A stretch of DNA of 64,000 nucleotides from Seriola aureovittata (lineage: Eukaryota; Chordata; Actinopteri; Carangiformes; Carangidae): contig NC_079376.1 in NCBI RefSeq assembly GCF_021018895.1, positions 15,377,001 through 15,441,000 of the forward strand. The letters are read 5' to 3'. The notes beneath the pieces were generated by a model, which was given only the letters and a program-made list of their open reading frames with translations, was not told the origin of the DNA and made no database searches. Numbering within the stretch: position 1 is the first letter of the stretch; each line of letters opens with the position of its first letter. Positions 36,188 to 49,840 of the stretch are shown in pieces. The position numbers and the translations under genes were made by a program.

Positions 36188-39100
36188 TGTTTTTGAGCAA
36201 CATCAATTCATTTTGGAGCTGTTTGAATTGTGTGCTTTAGAACAACATTTTAAATGTGATAAATCAAGTTAAATTTTTTACTTGATCATGTTGCATCATG
36301 CAGGTTGTTTTAAACTTACCGATGTGTCGTGATTACACACTGACTGTGAGCCTGTACAAATATTTACACATCTGATTGCGTTTGAATTATCCCGGACACC
36401 TGATAAACCTGCTAATTGTGGCCTGTTAATTTAGCCTTTTATATTTGTGTATGTGTGTGCATGCGCTTGCATGTGTGTTTGTCTGTTTATATTTGGCTCT
36501 TCCTCTGATGAAGAGGATAATTTATGGAGGCAGGATGGGCTCTTTGTTTTAAGCAGGTAGAGTTCCCCCCTAAACAAGAACAGCCTATCAGAAGAAGATT
36601 AATGAAGTAATTTCATGCATGGCTTTATGTCTCCGTCCCCCTGTACGCACAGTCACTGTGTCTAAACCTGTGATTTACACTGGACTGTGTTAAATAGCCT
36701 TAACCCTTTATAATAATATTTCTTTCTGTTTGTGATACACACACGTGCATACACTGCAATAAGCATACTACACAATCAGGAATATCCTTCACCTTCCTGA
36801 TAAAATTTACCAGTCTCTTGGATCTCTCCTCTCTTACAGTTTGTTCCACAAATATCCAGACAATGAACAGTGATGCATGACTTCCACTCATATTTAATTT
36901 CTTTTTTTTTTTTCTTTTGCTCAAGTTTCCACCATTCATATTTTATAATCCCCCCCTCTTTATTTTACATAAGGAACCCTACTGAGAGTACGTGAGAGGT
37001 GTGCTGTGGTTGATATCTGCTGGCTTTCCACATAATTTATGGCAGTTAAACAAAACCCTAGCCTCAAAAAGCTTTTGTAACACAAAACAGAATTTTTATT
37101 ACTTATTCATACAGTATTAGTCTGGACAGGTCAGTTAATATTTAGAGCATATGACCAAGGTTTCCCTTTAAATTTAAACACCTTTGTAACAATATAGCTT
37201 AAAATTTGGTCTAGGTATTTATTATTTACAGTAACCTACAATTTCTAAAATCTTAAACATATGTAGCATTAATTCAGGGAAGACCATGGCTGAGAAACAG
37301 TATCTCATGATATACAGCAATAGTGAAACAATGTCTTGGTAAACATTATCTATGCTACATCACAAAATCTGTGTAAATGAAGATAATTTTACAAAAGACA
37401 CGACTCAAACATTTACCGACTTATTGTGGTGCTTTATTGAGTGCTTAGCATGCTTTCAGTTTCGCACAGTTTTTGAGACAAGAATAGACAGAATAAACAA
37501 AACAAGCTGACTTTGTCTTTTTCGCCACATGTACACATGCTCCATCATTCAGATGTTGTTACAAAGTAAAAGAGTTGAACTGTGAGAAAGCAGAACACAG
37601 AGTTAAAGCACCTGAGGCAGAGGACAGGTCCACCTGTGCCTTGGTATTCAAGAGGATGTATCGTGATATTGGTGCCAGTGTATCAGTAACGTATCACACG
37701 ACACCAGGTTGTGTCTGATGTCATTACATACACCGGTTTTCTTGTGACCAGCTTTGGAGGAGACTTTTACTACACAAAAGTCTCCAGTCAGAAATAGTTT
37801 TTTGCCAGCACTGGACTATAATTACTCTTTATAGATATCACAAGCCATTGTAAATTTATGTTGTTAAATTATACCATGGCCATGCCACATAATGGATGTA
37901 ATGGAAACTAATCTTTTCTAATGAAAAGGCAGAATTAGAAATTTGATCCCAAATGTACTGCATGGCAGCCTAGACTTATCACTGCACTTCTTTTTTACAT
38001 ACAGTATGATGAGCTGTTCTGCAGGGAGCTTCCCCACTGGGTCTGTTGTTAACTCTTTGCGCTCTGTAGTGGGAAGTTTAGACGGCCGACAACTCTCACA
38101 CATCCCCAACTGGCAGTAGCTCTATCATTACCCATTTGTCTCTCTCTAAACATCCTGAACTCAGCCCCTTGTAAGAACTAGATCTGCCCATTGCGGCCCA
38201 GACAGTTTACGTCAGACAAACAGCAGCGCCTGTATCACAAGAGGCTCTCTCTTTCCTGCCAGCAGCATCTCTAGAACAGGAAGGAGCGGGTGGGGGGGAT
38301 CAATAGATGTGATCTGCTTCTTGGCCAGCGCTATCTTGTGGTGCCGCTGGAGCATGGGGCTCATGTTGTTGTAGTGGAGTGAGCTCATGGCTTTATAAAG
38401 ACAGTGACATCGCTGTGGAGTAGCTAAATATAATCCTCTGCTGGAGACTGAAAAACTTAATTGCCCAGGCCACAGAGCAGCATGGTCCCCCCAAGTGGTA
38501 ACCCTGCACGAGCCCCTAGCCTATGGACTATTGATCCGGGGCCCCTCGCTCTCCATTGGTACGATGAGCATCACTCTCTCTGTCTCTTCTCTCTCTTTCT
38601 CTCTCTCTCTCTCTTCCCCTCATGTATCGCTTACTTTCTCTTTTCCTGTTTTTCTGTCTCCTCAACTTCCCTTTTGTTTGCCTCCATAGATCTGCACATC
38701 ATAAATCTCTGTCAGCTTCTCCTGAGTGTCTGGCATATCCGTTAATAAAGAGGCCCCTCCCCTCCCTTCAGGTCCACCCCCTCCGCTCCTCTCTCTGCCA
38801 GAGCAGGACTAATGAATGAGAAACTCCAAAATTAGGGGCCTCTCCCTCGTAGATTAGAATGGGTCCCTATGGAGTCCCAGGCTTGCCTCCAACCAAACCA
38901 CAGCCACCAACCCCCCTTCCCAACCCCCCACACCCCCACCCTGTATTTCCATCTTTCATATTCTGTCTGCAATACAAACACACACTCAGACCTCTGAGCA
39001 CATAAGCCCATGCAGGGATGGTAAAGACACACAGACTCATGCACATTGCCCCAAGAGTCTTTTGGCCCCTAATTCCCCTGATGGTCATTAACCTGGAAAC

Positions 39101-41876
39101 AGTTAGACAGAGAGGCGTCCTCCATATTTCAACTAAGTGTGTTTTGGAATCTCTATTCCCTTCCTTTCTCCCAGGGGTGACCCCAACCTCTCCCTGAGCC
39201 CCAGTCCTTTTTCATTTACGTTTCCCCCTGCGAGAACACACACTGAGGACCCTTGGTGGCAGACAAGCCACTGTATGTATTTCTGTGCCTGTAGTTGGGC
39301 TGTGCAGATTTTTCAGCCTCCGCTCTCCCAAATATGAGTCCCCTGCTGTGTGTCGGAGCGGTAAGAGGTGGCAGTGGCCCCTGGAGGAGAGGTCAGTGTG
39401 GCAGCTGCCAGTGGGTTCTGGCTGTGGCGGGGAGGCTGAGCGGGGCTGAGAGGAGGTCTGTCAGGAGCTAATTGAGTTCGTCCTACCAGCGCTGACTCTG
39501 GGGCCAGTGGCTTATCAGGCCACATCGCCTGGGGCTCTCCAGACAGATCTGCCCCTACTGGGGCATCTGATATCACCATCACCCTGCCTGCAGATGTCAA
39601 CCCCCACCTCCACCACCCACCCTTTCCCTTCCACTTACCCAGTCTGATCAGGTAGCAGGGATGTGACACTCGGGGATGAGGTTAGCAAATGTTATAAAAT
39701 GGTGTTTTTGGCATCTGTTGGCCTTGAGAGTGGAAAGGACATCAGGAATTTACTCACTGTTTGAGCAGTTGAGCCTCTAGCACGTTTGTGCTGAAAGCTT
39801 TTGATTTACACATGAAACGGGGAGAGAGCTGTAGTCACCCAGGGAACAGCGGAGGACGTCTGTATCCTCCTGAAGCAGGAAGCTCTCAGCAGGAATACTT
39901 ACAAATTGGCTCAATTAGATCCTGAATGTTCTGCATTTCTACGACAGTGTCATCCAGTGTTGAGAGTTTCGCTTGCAGGCGAGGGAAGTGTTGAGACGTG
40001 ACGGAATGAGTGGTCCTCGGTTCTCCTCTCGGAAGTCGAGGAACAGCGAGTGTGAGATGAGCTCTCAGATCATTAGGCCAGCTAATCCTGGTCACAGCAG
40101 CACCAGTGGAATGATATTAGGGATCTGAAATGCTGTTAGGAGGGCCAGTTGGAATCAGATTAAAACCAAACTGTGCAGTGTGCGTTTGTGGGCCCATAAC
40201 CCACTACTCAGCATGAATTTTGATCGGTACAAAGGGAACAAAAGGAGGAGGAACAGAGAATAAAAGAGAGAGAGGGAGATACTGTATCTTAGACGAGCGC
40301 TGCTCCTTTGGTCAGCCAGGCAGCAGAATTTGAAATGCTGTTACCTTGAGGAAGGAAGTAAGACAGAACTATAGATTTTACAGCATCAAGTCTCAGTTAG
40401 TTCAGCAGACCCTTTCCTGTCTGCCCAGTGTGTGTAGCACACAAGCTAATTATCACCTGCCCCACATATTGAATTATTTATCAGGACTATTGCTACTGTC
40501 AAACTATTTAATGTTCATAATTCATTTTCCCATACAATGGTATTTATAGATTTAAATTGGACCTGTCCCATTAGAGATTACGAATATTTATAGAAATATT
40601 TTAGACTATTTGATTAATACGCCAGGTTCAAGTGGTTAGTATTCCCTCAGTATCATTAATCAATATATGCAGGCTTGTTAAAAACATAAGCATAGCAGTG
40701 GTATAATGTGTCATAGCAGAATGAGTTAAGGGGATTCTAGCCAGCACATTTATTATAAATGACCACATTGAGCTGGAGGGGAAACAGTTAAGACACTTAT
40801 GCAATTATGCTAAGTGTCACCCTGAAGATGGCCTTTGAACTGGGGTTAAGCTTACTCTGAATTTGTGAAATAAAAGCTAAATGGAGCCATCTTGTGCTCC
40901 TGCGTTTTAATATATAGCCTTTAATAAGCCAAGTGCAGGTGCCCTATCGCACAGGTGCACATATCCATCTGAAACAGAGAACATAAAGCAGATGAACACA
41001 GAGCCGTGCATTAATTTATGGGGATGCAATCTGCATTCATTATCAAGAGCGGCAAGTTCTATTTTAGAGAGGCATGAAATGGATTCACTTTTTCAATTTC
41101 TGTCTGCAAGGACGTTTAAGAGTACAAGTGGATGATTTTTAAAACGGCAAATCTGAATAAACTCCCACAATGCCGTCACTAATATTAAAATATTGCATGC
41201 TTTGTTTAAATTTAGAGTAACTGAAGGAAAACTGTATGTGACAGATTTTTTTCTAGCAGAATGGTAGTTGTGTATCAGTTTTATATAGTAGAGGCTTTAT
41301 ATTGCAAGAAGAATTCCAGGAGTGCTCAGGGCTTATTCCACAAGGTCAACGGTTTTAACAGGGGGCATTTTTTATTATTTATTTTAGCAGTTAACCTTTT
41401 TGTGAATTTCCAGAAGTGGTAGGCACCTGGAGCTCCGATGAATATACATGACAGCAGGGAAGGAAACCCGGGAATGAGATTTAATTTGACACGCTGACCC
41501 CCATCTCCACGGGCCCAGGAAGCCAGGGTGAGAAAATAAGGTTGACCCACTGACCCCTGGGCCTGAACCCCTCCGTCACCCACCCTCACAATTAAATCAG
41601 CTTCAGAGAGCAAGAGGCAGTCCGGCCGACATATAGGGGACACAGCGGAGGCCTCTCCTTCCCTGTTTCCTGTGAAGAACTCTGAGACAGACAGCTATCG
41701 TCCAATCAGGCAGATAGAGCCCAGTGGGGAACATCCCCCTCTCTCAGAGCTGATGGTAAACTGACATGTCAAATATGTAAACATTACCATTAGTTGGCAA
41801 TATGCTAATGGAACTAATGTGCTAAGGCACAACTTGGGCTGTCTAGCTGCCACTCACTAGGAGCCCCCGTGTCTGC

Positions 41877-42013
41877 ATTTGCATAAGCCATGCAAGGCTC
41901 AATTTTGTTAATGCAGGCAAGTGCATGTGACCTTTCACCCCTTCCCTGGTACCTAATGCAAAGGGGTGTGTGTATATGTAAGTGTGTGACCTCGCCTTGA
42001 CCCTAAGAGGTCA
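41877..42013. promoter_or_regulatory. Octamer plus nuclear-receptor half-site cluster in intron 1
   Basis: ATTTGCAT (inverse of the POU octamer ATGCAAAT) lies at 41877-41884. TGACCT follows at 41928-41933. Then comes TGACCT-N5-TGACCC at 41987-42003, which on the minus strand is GGGTCA-AGGCG-AGGTCA, a DR5 of the retinoic-acid-receptor type. A further AGGTCA in the opposite orientation is at 42008-42013. The cluster is about 1.3 kb upstream of exon 2. Motif matches are seen directly; enhancer function is inference. Confidence 0.35.
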
Positions 42014-42428
42014 CCATGGCTACATGGCATCCCCAATACATTGAGTTATCCATCTCCTCTACCTCCTCTCCACCTCTTCAGTTCACTCTATTTGTGGACA
42101 GAAAAATGAGTTCGAGCTAAGTTTTTTCCCCCGTTGTTTTCCCTGTGCAATTTCAAGTTAAAGGTTATAGAGCAAGACTGAAATAGATTTATGTGGGCAA
42201 GGAAGGCTTCATAGTGCATTTTGTGGCCACAGCCAAAAGGCTGCACTTTAGTCTGCACACGTTACAGCATCAGATTGCATGTACTCCAAAATACAGTTAT
42301 TAGGCAGACAGTGAAAAAGTCAATATCTTGCCATCATGTTTCCTTTTGGTTGACTGCTGACTCAAGGAGACAAGCCAAGGTCCACTCTGCTCTCTAAACT
42401 ATGGAGATGCCCCCGTCTTGATGTGCTC

Positions 42429-42430
<2 letters not shown>

Positions 42431-42502
<72 letters not shown>

Positions 42503-42555
42503 TACGTGTGTGTGTGTGTGTGTGCGTCCGTGCGTGTGTGTGCACTTGTGTGTTA
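42431..42555. repeat. (GT)34 microsatellite with imperfect GT/GC tail
   Basis: Perfect TG to 42498, then cgcgtacgtgtg and further interrupted GT to about 42555. A CT-rich tract follows to about 42640. Confidence 0.95.
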
Positions 42556-43333
42556 AGTTATTTGAGTGCTCCCTCTCTCTCTCTCTTCATCTCTCTGTCC
42601 CTCTGTCTCTCATTCTCTTTCACTTTGCTTTCTCTTTGCCTGTGTGTTTTTATTGTGTGCAACTGTGTGTGGATGTGCGTGCTGTGGCTGTGTGTATTTG
42701 TACACTGAAGCACTTTTGCAGCTGCCATGGTGTGTGGCTAATGAGGCACTTACAGGAGGATCCTCCCCCTGGTTCACTGGTTTAGAGGGAAGGTTAGCAA
42801 CAGAAAATTGGAAAGACTTAAAACACATGACAGCAGTAGATATGCAAAACATTTAAATGTGATTTGGCAAATAAATTACGATTGTTTGACCACATGAATT
42901 CTATCTAATGTGTCCTGTCCTTTTCCTATCCTATATTTACAAATTGCACATTTATATTCAGAAAGTCACCTTTTTTGCCATAAATGAATTGACGATCACT
43001 TTCATGCCTAAATCTTCGATCGTCAGGTGTTTGATGTCAAATACAAGCAGTATGTTTAGACGCATCATTTATTTACTCAATGCACTCAATACATAATGTC
43101 TTGTTAAAGGGGAAATAGCATTTGTGTTGTAATTGTTGTGACCTGCCCCATTAACGTTATGTTTTGCATTTAATGTCAATCAATCATTTTGCTGTTTAGG
43201 TATTTCTATTACTCCACTAGTAGATGAGATTCATTTCTACCCTTTGAAGACCTCTGCTAATCATCTTCCTCTTCTCCTCCTCCCTTTCCCAACAACCCTC
43301 CCCCTCCCGTGTCTCACCCCTTACCTCACCCAG

Positions 43334-43743
43334 GCTGCTGAATAGAATGGCCGCTGATGACCGGCATCTACCCTCCAGTTGTGGGTCCTACATCAAGACG
43401 GAGCCATCCAGTCCCTCCTCGGTCATCGACACGGTCAGCCACCACAGCCCCAGCGGCAACTCAGACGCCAGTGGTGGCTATGTCAGTGCTATGAATAGCC
43501 ACTCCAACGGCCTGGACTCTCCACCTATGTTCACCCCCAGTGGGCTCGGGGCTGGCACCTGCCGCAAGCGCTATGACGACTGCTCCAGTACCATCATGGA
43601 GGACTCGTCCATAAAGTGCGAATACATGTTGAACTCCCTCCCCAAGAGGCTGTGCCTGGTCTGTGGAGATATAGCCTCGGGGTATCACTATGGGGTGGCC
43701 TCTTGTGAGGCCTGCAAAGCCTTTTTTAAAAGGACAATACAAG
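43334..43743 (+). CDS. esrrb: esrrb coding exon 2: N-terminal domain and first zinc finger
   Basis: The acceptor is a long pyrimidine tract ending ctcacccag|G at 43333, and the donor is CAAG|GTATTT at 43744. The exon encodes residues 17-153 of the long form. An internal ATG at 43347 has a strong context (A at -3, G at +4) and gives the classical short ERR-beta start, MAADDRHL. Near residues 37-44 of the long form the motif IKTEPSSP matches the phospho-dependent sumoylation pattern known from ERRs, with Lys38 as the candidate acceptor and Ser43 as the candidate phosphosite. The first zinc finger has Cys124, Cys127, Cys141 and Cys144 (C-X2-C-X13-C-X2-C), and its P-box EACKA is the ERR type that reads AGGTCA half-sites. 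The DGLDSPP-like segment (NGLDSPPMF) is ERR-beta-like. Reading on into intron 2 would give a truncated product after one finger; I see no reason to call that a real isoform. Confidence 0.97.
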
Positions 43744-44303
43744 GTATTTTTCTCCTCTCACCTCCCCCCAACAAACACTCAATACCAGTTATTTCATCCC
43801 ATGTCGCCACATCACCAGACACAATAACACCCTCCATACAAGACACCTTTGGCCTCACAACAACACTGAAACATACTCAGTCCAAGCGATTCACTATGTA
43901 AAAAAAATCACTGGAGTGTGGAAGATGTTTTCTTTACCTCTTGAGACCACCAACAACCATAAAAGATCTTGTTTATTTTCCTTTTTTTTTTTTTTTTTAT
44001 TTTACTACAATGTACAATATTTAGAGGAACATTAAGAAACATGCAAACTTATTCACTGATTATCAAATAACTCTGCATTTAAAAAAAATGTTTATGCCGT
44101 CTTAAAAGAAACAGAAACCAGGGGAATAATTTGACACGGGACAGACTACTAGTGAGATTATGATGACATCATCTGTCATGGTTGGTGGTGTATGGTGGAC
44201 ATGACACCATCACTCAGGTCAGATTTGGTCGAGTGTAGGGGCTCTTTGCCCAAATGCCTTGGGGGGGGCTCAGAGAATGTACTTTATTATTCCTGTCCTG
44301 TTT

Positions 44304-44377
<74 letters not shown>

Positions 44378-47300
44378 TTGGGACTAGGGTGCGATTGGCT
44401 ATCTGCAAGGCATGATGTATCACAGCTTCTCATTAGAGAGGCAATGAAAGGCCCCCCTCTGTGAAACTGTGCGCTGTGCTCCAGATTAATCAGGAAGACG
44501 GAGATATTGTTGAGCCTGGAAAAAAAAATCTGCACAACAGGCACAGCTGCCCAGGTCTAAGCTCTGTCGGCTTAGTAGTGGAATACATGCAGTGGAAAAA
44601 CTAGATAAAATATGTAAAATGAGCCAAAGGGTTGGGTTATGGTGAAATGAGATGATTAAGAGTGGAAGAAAAAATTGGAATTTGATATTTCAACAGAATG
44701 AGTCTAACATCTTTTATCCATTGCTTTCAGTAAATTTTAATCAACAAATAATGGAGAGCAGGCTGTGTGTCTTGATGTCAGGTGTTGATTTTGGACCTTA
44801 CAGCCATATCAGCTTTAGACAGTCTATGTACCTTTTGCAGGCAAACAAAAGCATTAGGCCAAATCCTCCTGTTTACCCATGCTGCCATCAGCAATCCTGT
44901 CTATTGACAAAAGATGAACATTTTCTCTCAAGTAACATAACTGGGCTTTTGTCCCCTCACTGAAAGTACACTGACGGCAACACAATGGAACAGAAAAAGG
45001 CGTCTTAAGTGGAGCAATGGCCCAAACAATTAAGAGGAAGGTACATGGAAAAAAATGAAAGCTCCTCTTTTTTCCCCGCTCACTTTGCATTGTCGATTTG
45101 AAATCCCTCTCTTTCTCTTCTTGGAGGGCTGCCTGTAATGGAGCTAATCTGCCGTCGTTTGTCCGAGCCACAGGAGTTTTGTCAATAACAATCAGCGTTT
45201 GGAAAGTGTAATTAAGGCCGAGGCTTTTCATTAGGAAGAAGGGAGGGGGCCGTCTCTAGGGACAGGCATGCCAATTAGAAACTCAGGCACGCGTCGCCGG
45301 GTAATTTCAGGGAAAGGAGGGGGAAAAAAACCCAGGACTTCTTTAGATTGGAGAGGGACCCTGCTGCTCTTTCAGAGGAGAGGAGGAGAGGCTTAATGGC
45401 ATAATAATCAGACAGGGGTCCCAGGCAGAGAAGGCAGGAGGACGCAGGGACTTTTTGGGGGAGGTGAAAGCCTTCCGAAATGATAAAAGAAACACATGCA
45501 GTATTGCTGGAGGAAAATGGAGGCAGTAAATAGCGGGATGTAGAGCCCTTGAAAGAATGAGAGGGTGCCGTTGATGAGAACTGATTAATTAAAGAAATAA
45601 CGAGGCAGTCAAGGGTGGAGTGTGAGACGGCCCTCTCTAATGAGAAGAAAACAAAGGAGCTGTCTTTTCCAGCCCTTTATCACATTGTTCTATAGCACTT
45701 ACGGCAAACTAAGCTAAGTTAATGTTAACCATGTACATGACAGTTTCTTTATCACCTTGTGCTCACCTTGTATAACGTGTGTATTTCCTTTTTAGATATA
45801 GCAGCTAATTCTAAATTGGAAATTTCTAGTTGCTTTCGAGATATTAATATGTAGTCTTTTGTTATTTTTGTTTTTATATCAAATATTTTGACTGAGTATA
45901 GAATTGTAGACATTTTACTCACTGAGTAATCTTTGTTATCTTTGCATCCGCTTCACTTCCCCCTCTGGGTTGCACTTCTTCAGCTGATGCTTCTACCTTT
46001 TCAACAGAAGCCGATTGAAAATCCATCTTCTGTCACCTGTTCATCCAGTGAAAAGCCCCTTGAACTCTTACGTGGAGATAGTTACATTAGTCAAGGCCAG
46101 GCCCAAATGAATGTCAACCTGGATCTCCATCCATCCCAGAACTACCCCTTTTCTCATTGCTCCCTAATCATCCCCCCATCCCTGCACCTCACGTGCCCCA
46201 CCAATCAAAAACATAAATCTCTTATTGAACCGTGTTTTCTTCCCATTTTGAACTGAAGTGTAAAATTGCTTGAAAAACCAACTGAACTCAGTGGCCCTCT
46301 TTTATATGAAGTAATAGACCTTGACAGTAAGCCTGTAAAAGTCAGTTTAGATTTTGATGAGAAATACCTGCCATTTTACTGTAATTTACTTACAAGACCT
46401 GACTTTCCCCTCTGTGCCCTGGCATGGGTCCTGAAAAGCCATAAAATAGATTGAGACAGATACTTATCAAGAGAAGAAGGAGGGAAATCTTTTTCTTCTC
46501 CCTTCACTCTGTAATGTTATTGGTAACCATACCATAACCTCTCTAAAGACAGATAAACCCGAGAATGGCCCTCGGGTTAAAGGGGTTCCCGCCAGTATGC
46601 TTCATTTCTGAAAGTGAAACTCACCATACTATTACTCTACAAGCCAGGATTTCCAGACATCATTTATGAATGGCAAGATTGTTGTAAAAGGTTTTATAAA
46701 TTCCCCCCTTTAAATGCAACGTTTGAATCTGAAACCAGAAATCCCTTTTTAAATCAGTACTGATGTGTCTCTCTATTTAGACGCTGTTCAAGGGCTGTGT
46801 TCCTAACGTAGATAGATGGTTTCTATTTCTTGCTCAGTCACAGTGACAGTTATACTCAAATTCATTTCAGTTTAGTTCATTTCAGTCAATTAAGTTGACT
46901 TCAGGAAAAATGCTTTATTCATCCCTTTGCAGTAAATTTGAGGCAAGTGAGACAACAACTAAAGACAGCTACAAAGAAAAAAAAATGGTTGTATTATACA
47001 GCGATAATGCTGCACGGCTTAAAAATCGGTGAATGCGTACATTTAAACAATTAAAATTAAATTTTAACAATTACACTCAAGGGCTAATCAGTGATCAACC
47101 ATATAAATTGCAGGTATATTTAACTTGGTATAAATAAAAAGTTTGACATAATGATGTCTGAACATAATTGAAATTATATAGACTTGTTACTGCTGTGGTT
47201 CCAAACATCACTGATGCAAACAATCATTGAACAGCATCAGATATTACAGTAACCTAAATTTAGCTGTTTTCTTGTGTATTAAAAATCCTGCAATCCGTTT

Positions 47301-49723
47301 AGGTGTCATGAAAAGTGCCGATCTTGAGTTTTCATTTTTGGCAGTGGGTTACACTCTTGTTTACATTTGGATCATGGTTTATGCCTACAGTGTTAACATT
47401 TCTTTAGGATTTCACTTCCTTTATATGCATGTTAATAAAAACAATAGACCACAGCTTATTGTCATTTTAGATCAGCCAAGAGGCATTAGACATGTTATGA
47501 GGTGGGACTTACTGTATGTATACTGATACTGAAACTCTCCCTCTCCTAAATATAAACCAAATGTTGAGTTGAAAAATTAGTTAATCCACCTTTCACTCTG
47601 CATTGAGCTACGAGAAACCCCTCTGACAGAACATCAGACGCACGGGGGGCTTGACAGGACAGGTGGACACAGTAGCGCAGCGGTGCGTGAGAGTATGTTT
47701 GTTTTTGTTTTCCAGAGTGTGTGATACCAAAGGGCTAACTCTCTTAGTTAACCACCAGGTGTGGTTTGTGCACATGTCCCCAGCACCCCTGTGAAAGAGA
47801 AGGGAGGGGAGGAGGAGAGAAAAATACCCCCATAAACAAAGCGTCCTCAGGGACACACAGGGTCAGCTGTGCAAGCAAACCTGCAACATAGCATGTGTGC
47901 ACGTGTGCTGGTAATTTGCTGGGGTTTTGAAATGATATAATGAATCAAACAGTAAAAGGCAACACTTTTTTTTTCTTTTTCCTTTTTTTTTTAGATTTGC
48001 AAACAAAATCAAGGTTTTTTTTTTTGTTTTTTTTTTTAAATGTATTTATTACTTTACATCTTGGCAAAATTTCTGATTGGTAAATTCATAATGTGGACAC
48101 AAACCAAACCTCTGTGAATTGATTCCAGCGCAGGGTGGCACTGATTGCCTCCTCCCAGCATATGGGAAATGGGTAGGATTATTATGGTCTGGTTCTGCTA
48201 TGACAACAGAGAAAACAGACAGAGGAAAGACAATCACAGCTCATCAGCCGCTTCCCTCGCACCTTTATTTACCCCAATTCCAAAGAGATGAGGAGAATTA
48301 GCATAATGATTTCTAACCCAGATATAAGGAGGAATTTCTAATTATTTATAACATCTTGGGACCCTCCACTTGATCTGTCCAATAATGTTAACATAATTGC
48401 ATAAGTTGTCAAAGGGTGTTGGAGGGCTAGTGGAGGAACGCCAGTGGAATATTACACAGCCTTCTGTCTCTCTGTACAGGAATATGGAGTGAGGGTCAGA
48501 GCTGTGGAGCATATACGGGATGTTGGAATGCAATCCTAATGTGTTTGTGTGTGAGGTTTTGTCTGTCAGACAACACACTGAATAATGTAAAGATGCTCTA
48601 CCGGTTAAAGGGAATGCTGCATGTGCTTTGTATGCATGTATTTTAGTGGATGAAAAAAATTATTTTGTGAATTTTGGTGATTAAATAACATTTTTACATT
48701 TCTCAATAATCAATTTCCTCACTGGACTGACAAAGACATAACTCCCTAGGTTAAAAGAAAAGTTTGGAAAAATATCAATGTCAAAAGCTTTAAAGCTGAA
48801 AGCCCATTCAAAATGGGGATAATTCAGATTCCTAGGCTGAAGCAACCATTACACTGATACCCTTTATTGAAACCCCTTGAACACAGTAAAATGTAGGGAA
48901 TCAGACGGAAGCGGAGGAATTGCCTCACATATCCTGCCCTTTCTTTTGCTAATGCTAGAGTAGAGCAGAACCGACTCTTTTATTGTGTAGCAATGAAACT
49001 CTTTTTCATTGCTCCGTCCTGGAATCAGACGCTGCAGTTGAATAATGCATAAGGCCTCTTGCCTGTACACTATGTAAATAGTCAACAATGGCAACAGTGG
49101 TAACAACAGGTTTGGGTCTGCTGCAGTATTATGTAAAGTGGTCCGGGGCAGCATGTCTGGCTCTCTAGCCTGCTATTGAGGCAGTGGCAGGCCCCTCTGA
49201 GCACAGGGGGACGTGGCCTGCGCCCGGGGCCCGGAGGGGACACGCGCAGAATTAATGAGGCCAATTTAGTGTTAGACCAGGGTGGTATCTACTGATGGAT
49301 CCTGAAGGACTATTGTAGCTTTGCATCCACCCTCCGCCCCCCACCCTTTACCTTTTACCCCAGCTTCTCCTCCCGCGGTGGCGCACAGGAAGGTACTGTA
49401 CTATCTGGAGGATACCTGAGCCACCTGCGAGCGACAGAAATGGATTCTTTAGGAATCTGTATGATTAACAAGTGCCCATGCTTGGTTAGCAAAATATGAT
49501 TTATTATAGACCACCTGATAGCACAGGGAGTACACACTGGTGTTTGTTACATTAGTGGCAGCACCCAATTTGGCACTGGTTTCTCTGGTGAAATGTCTTT
49601 ACCTCATACAGTGCCCAATATTTTAATATTTCCACAACATTTTACTTTGAATTGTAATGCTTTAGGTCTTGATTGAATTTGCTGATGCCAACCGGGTTTT
49701 CTTCTTCTTTTTCTTCTTCTCAG
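43744..49723 (+). other. esrrb: esrrb intron 2
   Basis: GT...AG intron of 5,980 nt splitting the two zinc fingers, an intron position typical of ERRs. Contains a GT tract and T-rich runs near 43982-43998 and 47965-48040. About 45190-45660 is purine-rich, repeat-poor sequence with taattaaggccgagg and ccaattagaaactc that may be conserved. Confidence 0.9.
44310..44376. repeat. (GT)n microsatellite in intron 2
   Basis: 67 nt of perfect GT, about 570 nt downstream of exon 2. Confidence 0.98.
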
Positions 49724-49840
49724 GTAACATAGAATACAGCTGTCCCGCCACAAATGAGTGTGAGATCACAAAACGAAGACGCAAATCATGTCAGGCTTGT
49801 CGCTTCATGAAATGCCTCAAAGTGGGGATGCTCAAAGAAG
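49724..49840 (+). CDS. esrrb: esrrb coding exon 3: second zinc finger
   Basis: This 117-nt exon begins after the acceptor ttcttcttctcag (49723) and ends at the consensus donor GAAG|GTAAGA (49841). It enters and leaves in phase 1, so it is a symmetric exon. It completes Gly154 and encodes residues to 192: [19 protein letters not shown], then [19 protein letters not shown]. The zinc ligands are Cys160, Cys166, Cys176 and Cys179 (C-X5-C-X9-C-X2-C). The segment is almost invariant across vertebrate ERRs, so it supports the family but does not separate beta from gamma or delta. Skipping this exon would keep frame but remove the second finger. Confidence 0.97.

Larger units (their letters stand above)
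29413..43333 (+). other. esrrb: esrrb intron 1
   Basis: GT...AG intron of 13.9 kb between the N-terminal extension exon and exon 2. It has a strongly AT-rich block at about 30230-31900, a GA repeat at about 34957-34988, a GT tract, a 39-nt palindrome, a CT-rich stretch near 38575-38615, a C-rich stretch at 38911-38941 and the octamer/half-site cluster at 41877-42013. No coding sequence recognised within it. Confidence 0.8.

Noticed and set aside
43744..43901. Read-through of exon 2 into intron 2 giving a truncated receptor
   Set aside because: The junction is a normal donor and the added residues look like translated intron; no sign of a retained-intron isoform.
46266..46454. Short frame beginning MLEKPTELSGPLL
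   Set aside because: Looks more protein-like than most, but has no recognised homologue and no convincing flanking acceptor; lies within intron 2.
46905..46950. Possible LINE 3' tail fragment (tttattcatccctttgcag)
   Set aside because: Too short and diverged to assign to a family; a similar phrase near 26930 is equally weak.
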